From Roseomonas sp. HF4 (GTDB taxonomy: Bacteria; Pseudomonadota; Alphaproteobacteria; Acetobacterales; Acetobacteraceae): a stretch of 64,000 bases of DNA. Positions 7,753-16,593 of the stretch are shown one piece after another. The notes beneath the pieces were generated by a model. That model did no database searches. It was not told where the DNA came from and saw only the letters and a list, made by a program, of their open reading frames with translations. The position numbers were made by a program, and so were the translations under genes. The stretch spans positions 124,001 to 188,000 of the forward strand of contig NZ_STGD01000010.1 in NCBI RefSeq assembly GCF_005222755.1. The letters run 5' to 3'. Numbering within the stretch: the stretch's first letter is position 1; the number at the start of each line of letters is the position of its first letter.

Positions 7753-8459
7753 CGGCAGGCCTCCACGAAGGCGGCGAAGATCGCCGGGTCGCGCGGGTCC
7801 ACGCCGTATTCGGGGTGCCATTGCACGCCGAGCGCGAAGCGGTGGCCGGGATGCTCGATGCCCTCGACCACGCCGTCCGGCGCCACCGCGTTGACCACGC
7901 CGCTGCCCGCCGTCGCCACCGCCTGGTGATGCGCCGAATTCACCGCCATGCGGTCGGTGCCGACGATGCGCGCGAGCAGCGTGCCCGGCGCCACCGCGAC
8001 CTCGTGCCCGGGTTCCGTGCGCGGATTGGGCTGTTCGTGCGGCAAGGCGCCCGCGACCTCGTCCGGGATGTGCTGGACCAGCGTGCCGCCGAAGGCGACC
8101 GCGAGCAACTGCTGCCCGCCGCAGATGCCGAGCACGGGCTTGTCGGCCGCGAGCGCGGCGCGCGTCGCCGCCATCTCGAAATCCGTTCGGCCGGGCTTGA
8201 GCGTGACCTTCGGATGCGGCGCGCCGCCGCCCCAAAGGGCCGGGTCGACGTCGAAGGCGCCGCCCGTCACCAGCAGCCCGTCCACCTCCGCCAGGTAGGC
8301 CGCCGCCAGATCCGGGTGGTGCGGCAGTGCCACCGGCAGCCCCCCGGCCGCGGCGACGGCGGCGAAGTAGTTCTGCCGCAGCGCGTACCAGGGCAGCCTC
8401 GACCAGCCCCCGGCGGGTTCCGAATCGAGGGTGACGCCGATCAGGGGGCGGGTGCGCAT
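7749..8459 (-). CDS. Peptidase C26 / gamma-glutamyl-GABA hydrolase-like
   Basis: 236 residues of class-I glutamine amidotransferase fold. It probably hydrolyses a gamma-glutamyl bond, as PuuD does for gamma-glutamyl-GABA. The nucleophile Cys is C113 in GICGGQQLLA, and the His-Glu pair lies in GVQWHPEYG (about 212-220). TGGAFDVDP near 65-73 is the PuuD-type substrate loop. It begins MRTRPLIGVT and is followed by the RluB-type gene with a 4-nt overlap. There is no puu neighbour, so the physiological substrate is uncertain. Confidence 0.82.
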   Translation of the reverse strand: MRTRPLIGVTLDSEPAGGWSRLPWYALRQNYFAAVAAAGGLPVALPHHPDLAAAYLAEVDGLLVTGGAFDVDPALWGGGAPHPKVTLKPGRTDFEMAATRAALAADKPVLGICGGQQLLAVAFGGTLVQHIPDEVAGALPHEQPNPRTEPGHEVAVAPGTLLARIVGTDRMAVNSAHHQAVATAGSGVVNAVAPDGVVEGIEHPGHRFALGVQWHPEYGVDPRDPAIFAAFVEACR

Positions 8460-8566
8460 GGCGTCTCGTAGCGAGGCGGGCGGCCCCTCGGCAAGCGCCA
8501 GCCGCGGCGCCCCCCTTGCGGCGGCGGCGCCCCCCTGCGATGCACGCCCCCGAAGGAGACCCGCCC

Positions 8567-9268
8567 ATGCCGCTCGCCGCCGCCCAGAAGACCGCCCTCG
8601 AGGGCGTCTGCACCGCCACGCTGACCACCGTCCTGCTCAAGAAGGGCGTGCGCTTCTGCTACATCGCGGGCTCCCGCCCGATCGTGCCGGGCAACACGAA
8701 GCGCATCGTCGGTCCCGCCTTCACGCTCCGCTTCACGCCGACGCGCGAGGACCTCGCGACCGTCGATTCCTGGTCCTCCCCCCGTTCGACCCGCGCGGCG
8801 ATCGAGGCGATGCCGGAAGGCTGCGTCGCCGTGGCCGATGCGATGGGCAGCACGGCGGCCGGCATCTTCGGCGACATCCTCTGCGCCCGAATGGCGAAGA
8901 AGGGCGTCGCGGGCCTGGTCACCGACGGCGTGGTGCGCGACGGCGCGGGCGTGATCGGCACGGGCCTGCCGGTGTACTGCCAGGGCTACGTGGCGCCGGC
9001 CTCCGTCGCCGCGCTGAACTTCGTGGGCTGGGAGGAGACGATCGGCTGCGGCGGCGTCACGGTCATCCCGGGCGACATCGTCGTGGCCGATGCCGACGGC
9101 GCCGTGGTCATCCCGCAGGCGATGCTGGACGCCGTGGTCGAGGCGGCGGTGGAGCAGGAGCGGCTGGAAGCCTGGATCATGACCGAGGTGGAGAAGGGCG
9201 TGCCGCTGCCCGGCCTCTATCCGCCCAACGCCGAGACCAAGGCGCGCTACGAGGCGACGCGCAAGTGA
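8567..9268 (+). CDS. RraA family protein (HMG/CHA aldolase-like)
   Basis: 233 residues. The family includes the RNase E inhibitor RraA and 4-hydroxy-4-methyl-2-oxoglutarate / 4-carboxy-4-hydroxy-2-oxoadipate aldolases. The shared metal- and pyruvate-binding stretch GLVTDGVVRD is present at about 125-134, followed by GLPVYCQGY. The C-terminal tail after VVIPQAMLDAV is longer than in RraA itself, which favours the aldolase-type or uncharacterised dicarboxylate group. The ATG at 8567 follows AAGGAG at good spacing, so an upstream in-frame ATG is less likely. Monocistronic. Confidence 0.82.
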   Translation: MPLAAAQKTALEGVCTATLTTVLLKKGVRFCYIAGSRPIVPGNTKRIVGPAFTLRFTPTREDLATVDSWSSPRSTRAAIEAMPEGCVAVADAMGSTAAGIFGDILCARMAKKGVAGLVTDGVVRDGAGVIGTGLPVYCQGYVAPASVAALNFVGWEETIGCGGVTVIPGDIVVADADGAVVIPQAMLDAVVEAAVEQERLEAWIMTEVEKGVPLPGLYPPNAETKARYEATRK

Positions 9269-9301
9269 GCCGTCGGCGTGCGGGGCGCCCGGCCCCGCGC
9301 G

Positions 9302-10117
9302 TCACTCCACCAGAACGCGCGACGGCGTGACCACCACGCCGTTCGACCGCCCCCCCGCGAAGGTCTCGATGCGCGTCGCGTAGCCCTGCGCGACCACCAT
9401 GCCGGTCGGCACGTCCACCGCGACGCGCGCGAAGATCGCGACGCGCGCCTCCGCCGCGCCGCCGCGCAACCGCCCAGCGAGTTCCACGGCGCAGCGCGCC
9501 ACCAGCACCGACCGTCCCGCGACGGCGCCGGTCCCCTCCGGCCGGCAGGCCATGCCCTGCGGGGAGCCCTCGACCGGCAGGGCGAAGCCTTCCCCGGGCG
9601 CGATCCGCCGCCGCGTCAGGCTGAGCGTCGCGAACTGGTCCCGCCAGGCGGCGAGCAGCCCGTCGCGCGCCGCATCGGGCGGCGGGTCGCTGCCGTCTGC
9701 GCGCGCGGCGGCGAACTCCGTCACGCGGCCCTCCGTGTCGCGTCGCGCGGCGATGCGCAGCGACGTGCCCTCCTGCACCAGGGTCAGGCGCACGGCGTCA
9801 CCCTCCACCCGCGCCTCGGCGACCGCCAGGCAGTCTCGTCGCGGGGGGCGGCCGGGGTTCAGCCCCTGCTCCCGGCAGATGCGGCGCCAAGGTCCCCAGG
9901 CCGAGCCGCCGAGCATGACCGGCGCGCGCATCTCCCGCACCGGGCCGTCGAGCGCGAGGTCCGGGGCCGCCGCGCGCCAGTCGGTGCCCTGGGCCAGGGC
10001 CGGAAGGGAAAGGGCCAGGCAGAGGCCCGCACCAATGACCCAGGGGCGGACCGGGGAAGGCGCAGCCTCCGTCGGGCTCCCTCCGCCGAGGGCCGAAAGG
10101 CCCTCGGAACCCGGCAT
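9302..10117 (-). CDS. Predicted secreted protein, function unknown
   Basis: 271 residues from the only available ATG. Residues about 24-43 form a signal peptide (VRPWVIGAGLCLALSLPALA, cleavage probably ALA-QG). The mature part is rich in beta-type sequence with Arg/Ala/Gly runs and four Cys (in RRICREQG, RRDCLAV, MACRPEG and ARCAVE). No family is recognised. The first ~20 codons come from the structured repeat at 10086-10171, whose hairpin is translated as SEGLSALGG. The N-terminus may therefore have been remodelled by the repeat. It follows the FAD oxidoreductase on the same strand after 58 nt. Confidence 0.6.
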   Translation of the reverse strand: MPGSEGLSALGGGSPTEAAPSPVRPWVIGAGLCLALSLPALAQGTDWRAAAPDLALDGPVREMRAPVMLGGSAWGPWRRICREQGLNPGRPPRRDCLAVAEARVEGDAVRLTLVQEGTSLRIAARRDTEGRVTEFAAARADGSDPPPDAARDGLLAAWRDQFATLSLTRRRIAPGEGFALPVEGSPQGMACRPEGTGAVAGRSVLVARCAVELAGRLRGGAAEARVAIFARVAVDVPTGMVVAQGYATRIETFAGGRSNGVVVTPSRVLVE

Positions 10118-10171
10118 CCTATGGCCTTGCGGCCTTTGGTGGGGGAGCGCGAGGGGGCAAGGCCCCCTCGC
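10086..10171 (+). repeat. Hairpin-rich intergenic repeat (family 3), copy 1
   Basis: Begins with a perfect 9-bp hairpin (10086-10094 with 10099-10107, loop GAAA). GGAA and a short linker follow, then a small GGCC/GGCC hairpin near 10123-10134. It closes with a perfect 10-bp G-rich hairpin (10149-10158 with 10162-10171, loop AAG). The same order of modules occurs at 40966-41090, where the first stem has the same length and loop type but different base pairs. Confidence 0.6.
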
Positions 10172-10175
10172 ATGC

Positions 10176-11594
10176 CTAGGCCACCGCATGCGCGAGGTCG
10201 TGCAGATGCGCCCCCTGCCGGCGTAGTGCCGCGCGAATCGCGGCGGGGTCCACCGCGCGCGGCGCGATGCCCGCATCCGCCGCCAGCGCCGCCGCCACGC
10301 CCGCCGCCTGCCCGGTCAGCCAGCATTGCGGGATCTCCCGCAGGAAGGAGTGGGAGGTGGCGTCGCAGGCGAGGTGCCGCCCCGGCGCCAGCAGCCCGTC
10401 GAGCCGTTCCGGCACCAGCGCGCCATAGGGCACGCTCACATTGGCGAATTTCGGCGCGAGCGATGGCGAGACGCCGATCTCGTCCGCATGCACGCGCCCG
10501 TCCCAGGTCTCGCGCGTCACGGCCGAGACGCCGCGCAGGCGCCGCGCGTGACGCACGCCGAGCTGCGGCGCGCTCAGCATCAGCGTCGCGCGCTCGAAGC
10601 CCGGCGCGTCGCGGCGATAGATGCGCAGGTGCTCGAGCATCAGGCGGTGGCTGCGGATCTCGACCTCGGTCAGGTCGTCCACCTGCGTCGCGTCATACCC
10701 CGCGAGCCGCGGCCCCATGAACAGCGCGACATCGTCCCGCCAGGATGCGAAGGCCTTGTCGAACAGTCCGGCCTCGGCCTTCCCGCGTGCCATGAAGGCG
10801 CTGAATTCCGTGGGATTCTCCAGCCGCCACGCCAGGTAGCGCGGCATGTCGACATGCGCGAAGAGCCAGGAGGTGTTGATGCAGTGGTGGATGTCGCGTT
10901 CATCCGTGTCGCTGTCGGACGCGGCGCCGGCGCGGGCATAGAGGTCGCCGTCGCCGGTCGCGTCCACGACCACCTTGGCCAGCACGGCGCGGCGGCCCTG
11001 CTTGCTCTCGAACACCGCGCCGGCGACGGCGCCGTCCAGCATCACAGGCTCGGCGCCCCAGGCGTGGAACAGCACCTCGGCGCCGGCCTCCAGCACCATC
11101 TCGAGCGCGGTCGCCTTCATCCATTCCGGGTCGCAGGTCGGCGAATGGGTGACGATGCCGTGGAAGGCGGCCGAGCGCACCGCCCACCAGGCGGCGGTCG
11201 CGGAATCCCGCCCGCCCCAGGCGCCGGGCGGCGGGCCCATCACCGCGTCCTTCGGCAGGCGGTCGAGGTATTCCTCGGCGAAGCCCCGGATCACACGCCG
11301 ACCGGTCCAGTCCGTCATCCGGTCGATCCAGATGACGAGCCCGCCGGTCGACAGCCCGCCCAGGTGGTTGTGCCGTTCCAGCAGCAGGGTGCGCGCGCCC
11401 ATCCGTCCAGCCGCGACGGCCGCCGCCGTGCCAGCGGGGCCGCCGCCCACGACCAGCACGTCGCATTCGGCATGCACGGGCACCTCCCGCGCTGCCTCGC
11501 GCACCACCTTGCCGGTCGGCGCGCGCCGCGGGCCGCGTGCGGTCGTGAACACCTCCGACTGGAAGATCAGCCGGCCGCCGTCTTTCGGTTCCAT
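10176..11594 (-). CDS. FAD-dependent oxidoreductase
   Basis: 472 residues. The FAD dinucleotide fold is explicit: CDVLVVGGGPAGTAAAVAA (about 43-61) with the downstream LLLERHNHLGG. VVVDATGDGDLYARAG (about 205-220) is the second FAD contact typical of FAD_oxidored (PF12831-type) proteins. It ends with the AGVAAALAADAG helix seen at the C-terminus of that family. It probably oxidises an organic acid or similar small molecule; the substrate is unknown. It is divergent from the 588-residue gene with only 47 nt between the starts, so the two likely share a promoter region. Confidence 0.8.
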   Translation of the reverse strand: MEPKDGGRLIFQSEVFTTARGPRRAPTGKVVREAAREVPVHAECDVLVVGGGPAGTAAAVAAGRMGARTLLLERHNHLGGLSTGGLVIWIDRMTDWTGRRVIRGFAEEYLDRLPKDAVMGPPPGAWGGRDSATAAWWAVRSAAFHGIVTHSPTCDPEWMKATALEMVLEAGAEVLFHAWGAEPVMLDGAVAGAVFESKQGRRAVLAKVVVDATGDGDLYARAGAASDSDTDERDIHHCINTSWLFAHVDMPRYLAWRLENPTEFSAFMARGKAEAGLFDKAFASWRDDVALFMGPRLAGYDATQVDDLTEVEIRSHRLMLEHLRIYRRDAPGFERATLMLSAPQLGVRHARRLRGVSAVTRETWDGRVHADEIGVSPSLAPKFANVSVPYGALVPERLDGLLAPGRHLACDATSHSFLREIPQCWLTGQAAGVAAALAADAGIAPRAVDPAAIRAALRRQGAHLHDLAHAVA

Positions 11595-11641
11595 GCGGGC
11601 ACCCTATCGCGGGCCGCGGCGGCGCGGCTAGAACAGCACGC

Positions 11642-13408
11642 ATGAGCGAACCGCCCATGGATGCGCTGCGGGACGGGCTGGCGCGCGGCCTCGCGCGCTA
11701 TCTGGCACCCGCACGCCTGCCGGACGGCTTCGCCGCCGTCTTCGCCGAGACGCCGCGCGGGGCGGTGTTCGACCTCGGCGCCAATGCCGCGGCGGCCGAG
11801 GCGCTGGCGCATCCGCTGCTCGGCGGCGCCGAGGGCGCGGTGGACCTGCTGCTGGCGCTCTCGGCCGGCGGGCGCGCGCCGCGTCGGCTCGGCCCGGCGC
11901 GGCTCGCGGTGGAGGACGAGGCGCCGCAGGATCTCCGCCTGGCGACGCCGCACCATCGCTTCCAGGGCAACCTCCACCGCGGCGAGATCCGCCAGTTCCT
12001 GCCCGGGGATGACGGTCCGCCGGCACTGCTGCATGGCGGCAACCTGGTGGAATTCACCTGGCGCGGTCGCAAGCACTGCCTCGATGTCGAGGACGCCATC
12101 GTCGCCGCCGGCATCGAACCCATCGAAGGCGGCGTGATGCTGGTCCACGAGAGCCGGATCGAGGGGCGCGGCCGCTTCTCCCGCGGCGCGGCGCAGGAGG
12201 TGGCGCGGCTGCGCTACACCTACGAGATCCGCGCCGACAGCCCGGCGGTGCGGCTCACCGTCACGCTGACGGCACTGCCCGGCGTCACGCTCGAACGCGT
12301 GCGCGTGACCGCCGCCTGCGACGCGATGAGCCCGGGCGGCGGTGTCGACTACGGCACGCTGGTCTTCGGCACGCGCCGCCTGCCGAGCCCAGATGGCGAG
12401 AACGTGACGGTCCAGGATGGCCCGGTCGTCGCCTACGGCGCCGCGCAGGACCGCGCTACGGCGCATGCGCTGCGGCTGCTGGTGCGCCCGCTCGGCCCCG
12501 CGCCGCTGCTGAGCGTGAAGGCGAGCGGTCCGGCCGAAGGGCGCCTGCATTGGCTGCTGGCGCGCTACGCCGCCGATCGGCTCGGGCCCGGGGAGAGCCT
12601 GATGGCGGGCGAGGAAAGGCTGCTGCTGCGCGGCCTGGAGGCGGCGCTGGATGCGCCGCGCGGGGCGGAGGCGAGCACGGCGGCGCCCGCCCCCGCCATC
12701 GCGCTGGCGTTGGCGACGCAGGCGCTGCTGGCGCCCGGGGCGCGCGGCGCGGCGCTGCGCGAGGCCGCGTCCTGCGCGCTGGCCGGCTTCGATGCCGCGG
12801 GGGCGGCGCCGGCCGACCTCGCGGCGGCGCTGATGGCGACCGAGACGCTGCACCGGGCGACTGGCGAGGCGGCGCCGGGCGGGCAGGCTGGGGCGCTGGT
12901 GGACGCGCTGCTCGCGACGCAGCGCGATCCCGGCGTGTTCCGCGAGGCAACGGGCGGCTGCGTGGCGGACCATGCGGGCGCGCTGCTGGCGCTCGCGCGC
13001 CACCACGCCCTGGCGCCGGCGCCGCGGGTGGCGGACGCGATCCGGCGCGGCGTCGGGGCGCTGTCGCTCGCGACGCTGGACGGTCCGGTCGATACGCTGG
13101 CGCTGCGGGGGGAGGGCAACCCGCCCGCCATCGCGACGGCGGACCTGGCGCGGTTGCTGCGCGCGCTGCGCGCCGTGCAGTCCGTGCGCGCCGCCGGCCC
13201 GCTGACGCTACCGGAGGCGGAGGCGCGGCGCCTCGGCTTCCTCGCCACCACCGCGACGGCGCTGCTGCAGGCGCGCATCCGGCCGGAGGGGGAGGCGCTG
13301 GTGGTCGCGTCCGGCGCACCTGGCTCGGCGCCGTCCCTGGCGGCGCAGGTGGCGGCGCTGGCCGCCTTCCTGCCGCCCGAGGGCGCGGTACTCCGGGTGG
13401 CGGCCTGA
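11642..13408 (+). CDS. Large uncharacterised protein
   Basis: 588 residues with no signal peptide and no membrane segment. I do not recognise the family. Residues about 70-330 look beta-rich, with alternating hydrophobic strands such as VRLTVTLTALPGVTLERVRVT. From about 340 the sequence becomes helical and Ala/Leu-rich, with a distinctive FREATGGCVADHAGALLALA near 431-450. A beta-sandwich followed by an alpha/alpha barrel is the layout of several polysaccharide-acting families, but no catalytic motif was identified, so this is only a structural hint. It is divergent from an FAD oxidoreductase and 26 nt before coaBC. Confidence 0.65.
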   Translation: MSEPPMDALRDGLARGLARYLAPARLPDGFAAVFAETPRGAVFDLGANAAAAEALAHPLLGGAEGAVDLLLALSAGGRAPRRLGPARLAVEDEAPQDLRLATPHHRFQGNLHRGEIRQFLPGDDGPPALLHGGNLVEFTWRGRKHCLDVEDAIVAAGIEPIEGGVMLVHESRIEGRGRFSRGAAQEVARLRYTYEIRADSPAVRLTVTLTALPGVTLERVRVTAACDAMSPGGGVDYGTLVFGTRRLPSPDGENVTVQDGPVVAYGAAQDRATAHALRLLVRPLGPAPLLSVKASGPAEGRLHWLLARYAADRLGPGESLMAGEERLLLRGLEAALDAPRGAEASTAAPAPAIALALATQALLAPGARGAALREAASCALAGFDAAGAAPADLAAALMATETLHRATGEAAPGGQAGALVDALLATQRDPGVFREATGGCVADHAGALLALARHHALAPAPRVADAIRRGVGALSLATLDGPVDTLALRGEGNPPAIATADLARLLRALRAVQSVRAAGPLTLPEAEARRLGFLATTATALLQARIRPEGEALVVASGAPGSAPSLAAQVAALAAFLPPEGAVLRVAA

Positions 13409-13434
13409 GGGCGCGGCGGCTAGTCTCGACACCC

Positions 13435-14604
13435 ATGCGCATCCTGCTGGTCGTCTCGGGTTCGGTCGCCGCCTACAAGGCGCTGGAACTCGTGCGCCTG
13501 CTGCGCAGGGACGGTGCCGAGGTCATGGCCGTGTTGACCGCGGGCGGCGCGCGCTTCGTGACCAAGGAGGCGCTGGCCGCGATCACCGGACAGCGCGTGC
13601 ATGACGACCTCTGGGCGGCGGAGGCGGAGATCGGCCATATCCGCCTCGCGCGCTGGCCAGATCTTGTCGCGGTGGTGCCGGCCTCGGCCGACCTGCTGGC
13701 GAAGATGGCGCAGGGGCTGACGGACGACCTCGCGACCTGCGTGCTGCTGGCGACGCGGGCGAAGGTGCTGGTCGCGCCGGCGATGAACCCGGCGATGTGG
13801 GAGCATCCGGCGACGCGGGCGAATGTCGCGCTGCTGGCGGCGCGCGGCGTCGTCGTGGCCGGCCCCGACGACGGGCCGATGGCCGAGCCCGAGAGCGGGC
13901 CGGGGCGCCTGCTGGAACCGGCCGCGTTGCGCGATGCGATCCGCGCGGCGCTGGCCGCGGGGCCTCTCGCGGGCCGCCACGTGCTGGTCACGAGCGGCCC
14001 GACCCACGAGGCGATCGACCCGGTGCGCTACATCGCGAACCGGTCCTCGGGGAAGCAGGGGCATGCGATCGCGGGCGCGCTGGCGGCGCTCGGCGCGCGC
14101 GTCACGCTGGTGAGCGGTCCGGTGGCGCAGCCCGACCCGCCCGGCGTGGCGGTGGTGCGCGTCGAGAGCGCGCGCGACATGCTGGCCGCCTGCGAGGCGG
14201 CGCTGCCGGCCGATGCGGCCGTCTTCGCCGCCGCGGTGGCGGATTGGCGCGTGGCGCGCGAGGCGTCGCAGAAGATGAAGAAGGTGGCGGGCACGGTGCC
14301 GCCGCCGCTCGACCTCGCGCTGAACCCTGACATCCTGGCGACGATCGCGGCGCATGCCGTGCGGCCGCGCCTGGTCGTCGGCTTCGCGGCCGAGACCGAG
14401 GAGGTGGTCGCGAATGCCCTCGCCAAGCGGACGAGGAAGGGCTGCGACTGGGTGGTGGCGAACGACGTCTCGGGCGACGTGATGGGGGGCGCGGAGAACG
14501 CCGTGCACCTGGTGACCGAGGCGGGCGTGGAGGACTGGCCGCGCATGGCCAAGCAGGAGGTGGCGCGGCGCCTCGCCGCGCGGATCGCGGAGGCGCTGGC
14601 ATGA
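13435..14604 (+). CDS. coaBC: Bifunctional CoaBC (phosphopantothenoylcysteine synthetase/decarboxylase)
   Basis: 389 residues. It makes 4'-phosphopantetheine in coenzyme A synthesis. The N-terminal CoaC flavoprotein half has [20 protein letters not shown] and the APAMNPAMW substrate loop (about 111-119). The C-terminal CoaB half has [20 protein letters not shown] (about 184-203), FAAAVADWR and the KMKK segment. The region equivalent to the E. coli ACGD motif reads AEPESGPGR (about 150-158), so the catalytic Cys known there is not visible. The stop overlaps dut by 4 nt (ATGA), a common pairing. Confidence 0.95.
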   Translation: MRILLVVSGSVAAYKALELVRLLRRDGAEVMAVLTAGGARFVTKEALAAITGQRVHDDLWAAEAEIGHIRLARWPDLVAVVPASADLLAKMAQGLTDDLATCVLLATRAKVLVAPAMNPAMWEHPATRANVALLAARGVVVAGPDDGPMAEPESGPGRLLEPAALRDAIRAALAAGPLAGRHVLVTSGPTHEAIDPVRYIANRSSGKQGHAIAGALAALGARVTLVSGPVAQPDPPGVAVVRVESARDMLAACEAALPADAAVFAAAVADWRVAREASQKMKKVAGTVPPPLDLALNPDILATIAAHAVRPRLVVGFAAETEEVVANALAKRTRKGCDWVVANDVSGDVMGGAENAVHLVTEAGVEDWPRMAKQEVARRLAARIAEALA

Positions 14605-15056
14605 CCAACCCGATCATCGACGTGGTGCGCCTGCCGCACGCGGAAGGCCTGCCGCTGCCCGCCTATGCCACCGACGGCGCGGCGGGGATGGACCTGCTGG
14701 CGGCAGTCATGTCGGCGGTGGTGATCCCGCCGGGCGGGCGCATGCTGGTGCCGACCGGGCTCCGGATCGCGCTGCCGCATGGCTATGAATTGCAGGTGCG
14801 GCCGCGCTCGGGCCTCGCGCTCAAGAACGGCATCGTACTGCCGAACAGCCCGGGCACGATCGACGAGGATTATCGCGGCGAGGTCGGCGTCATCCTGCTG
14901 AACGCGGGCGACGCACCCTTCACGGTGGAGCGCGGCATGCGGATCGCGCAGGCCGTGGTGGCGCCCGTGGTCCGCGCCGCGTGGCGCGAAGTGGCCGAAC
15001 TGCCGGAGACGGCGCGCGGGTCGGGCGGCTTCGGCTCCACGGGCACCGGAACCTGA
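14601..15056 (+). CDS. dut: dUTP diphosphatase
   Basis: 151 residues, trimeric dUTPase family. It hydrolyses dUTP to dUMP, keeping uracil out of DNA and feeding thymidylate synthesis. All five motifs are readable: [31 protein letters not shown] with the catalytic Asp, ERGMRIAQ and the C-terminal GSGGFGSTG. It is translationally coupled to coaBC by an ATGA overlap. Confidence 0.96.
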   Translation: MTNPIIDVVRLPHAEGLPLPAYATDGAAGMDLLAAVMSAVVIPPGGRMLVPTGLRIALPHGYELQVRPRSGLALKNGIVLPNSPGTIDEDYRGEVGVILLNAGDAPFTVERGMRIAQAVVAPVVRAAWREVAELPETARGSGGFGSTGTGT

Positions 15057-15097
15057 AGCAAGCCCGGGACGAAGGGCGCAACGGAGGAGACGAGCGC

Positions 15098-16441
15098 ATG
15101 GCTACCGACGCCCAGGGCCTCACCATGACCGCCGCGTCCGACGCCACGGCGGCAGCCTACGACCATGTGGTCGAGCGTTACCTGAAATACCGCGCCGATG
15201 CCGGGCCGCGGCTGAAGGCGCTGCTCGCGCTCGATCCCGAGATGCCGATGGCGCAGGTGCTGCAGGGCGCCTTCGCCATGCTCGCCTACAACGCGGCGAT
15301 GGTGCCGCGCGCCGCGGCGGCAGCCGAGAAGGCGGCCACGCTTGCCCGCACGGGGCGCGAGCGCGCCCACGCCGCTGCGCTGGCGCGCTGGGCCGCGGGC
15401 GACGTCGATGGCGCGCTGGCGGGGTGGGAGGCGATCATGGCCGACCATCCGCACGATGTCCTCGCCGTCCGGCTGCACCATTTCTGCGCCTTCTGGCTCG
15501 GCTCGGCCGCGCGGATGCTGCGCGCGGTGAACGCGGTCGGGCCGCACTGGTCCGCCGCCATTCCGGGCTTCGCGAACATCCTCGCCTGCCGTTGCTTCGC
15601 CAACGAGGAATGCGGCCACTACGCGGAGGCCGAGGAGGCTGGCCGCGCCGCCGTCGCGCTCGATCCCGAAGACCTCTGGGCGACGCACGGTGTCGCGCAC
15701 ATCATGGAGATGCAGGGCCGGCGCGCGGAAGGCATCGCCTGGCTGAAGGCGCTCGAGCCGCATTTGGACGGTGGCGCGAACCTTGTTCACCACATCTGGT
15801 GGCACCGGGCCATGTTCCACCTCGAGCGCGGCGAGCAGGCCGAGGTCCTCAGGCTCTACGACCACGGCTTCCGCGACCTCGGCAGCCCGCTGACCCAGGC
15901 CATGCCCGACCTCTATGTCGATGTGCAGAACGCGGCGTCCATGCTGTTCCGCCTCGGCCGCCACGGGGTGGATGTCGGCGATCGCTGGTCGGAGATCGCC
16001 GACAAGGCCGAGGCGCGGATCGGCGACTGCCTGTCCACCTTCACCCTGCCGCACTGGATGATGGCGCTGACCGCGACCGGCCGCTTCCAGGCGGCGGCGC
16101 GGATGCTGGACGCGATGCACGATGCGGCGAAGCAGCCGGGCACCGTCGCGCCCATCCTGCGCGATGCCGCCATCCCGGTCTGCGAGGCGGTGCTGGCCCA
16201 TGCGCAGGGCGACCATGCGCGTGCCGTCGCCGCCATGCGCCCCGCGATCGGCGTGATGCACCGCATGGGCGGCAGCCACGCGCAGCAGGACGTGCTGGAG
16301 CAGTTGTTCCTGGACGCCGCGCTGGCCGCGGGGGCGGAGGAGGATGCGCGGATGCTGCTCGAACGCGTGGCCGGCCGCCACCCCGTGCCGCCCGAGCGCC
16401 GCGTCGGCTATGCGGAGGCCGCGCGCGCCGTCCGGCATTGA
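15098..16441 (+). CDS. TPR protein, TTC38-like
   Basis: 447 residues of helical repeats. The segment HIWWHRAMFHLERGEQAEVL (about 230-249) and WATHGVAHIMEMQGR (about 196-210) match the pattern of tetratricopeptide repeat protein 38, a family of unknown biochemical role found in bacteria and animals. There is no signal peptide, so it is likely cytoplasmic. The ATG at 15098 follows ACGGAGGAG at good spacing. It lies 41 nt after dut on the same strand and before the intergenic region that carries the FNR-type box. Confidence 0.8.
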   Translation: MATDAQGLTMTAASDATAAAYDHVVERYLKYRADAGPRLKALLALDPEMPMAQVLQGAFAMLAYNAAMVPRAAAAAEKAATLARTGRERAHAAALARWAAGDVDGALAGWEAIMADHPHDVLAVRLHHFCAFWLGSAARMLRAVNAVGPHWSAAIPGFANILACRCFANEECGHYAEAEEAGRAAVALDPEDLWATHGVAHIMEMQGRRAEGIAWLKALEPHLDGGANLVHHIWWHRAMFHLERGEQAEVLRLYDHGFRDLGSPLTQAMPDLYVDVQNAASMLFRLGRHGVDVGDRWSEIADKAEARIGDCLSTFTLPHWMMALTATGRFQAAARMLDAMHDAAKQPGTVAPILRDAAIPVCEAVLAHAQGDHARAVAAMRPAIGVMHRMGGSHAQQDVLEQLFLDAALAAGAEEDARMLLERVAGRHPVPPERRVGYAEAARAVRH

Positions 16442-16500
16442 ACGCGCGGGGCGTGCCGCGCAGCATGGCGCCGTAACGAGCGGATCGCGCGTCCATTCGA

Positions 16501-16514
16501 TTGACGCAGGTCAA
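16501..16514. promoter_or_regulatory. FNR/FixK-type binding palindrome
   Basis: TTGACGCAGGTCAA is a perfect match to the TTGA-N6-TCAA consensus of FNR, ANR and FixK regulators, with the inner C/G also symmetric. It lies 79 nt before the start codon of the first activase-operon gene. For a class II site centred at about -41.5, transcription would start near 16549, with CATCAAT (16538-16544) as a possible -10. This suggests activation under low oxygen; binding is inferred. Confidence 0.65.
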
Positions 16515-16593
16515 TGTCCTGGGGCTGCCGCTTCCGCCATCAATCCGTCACGGACGGACCGGGCCCGGGGGCCGCCGCAGGAAACGCGGTATC

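Noticed and set aside
8516..8566. Upstream start for the RraA-family gene
   Set aside because: The added 17 residues are low-complexity Arg/Pro, and the AAGGAG lies correctly for the ATG at 8567.
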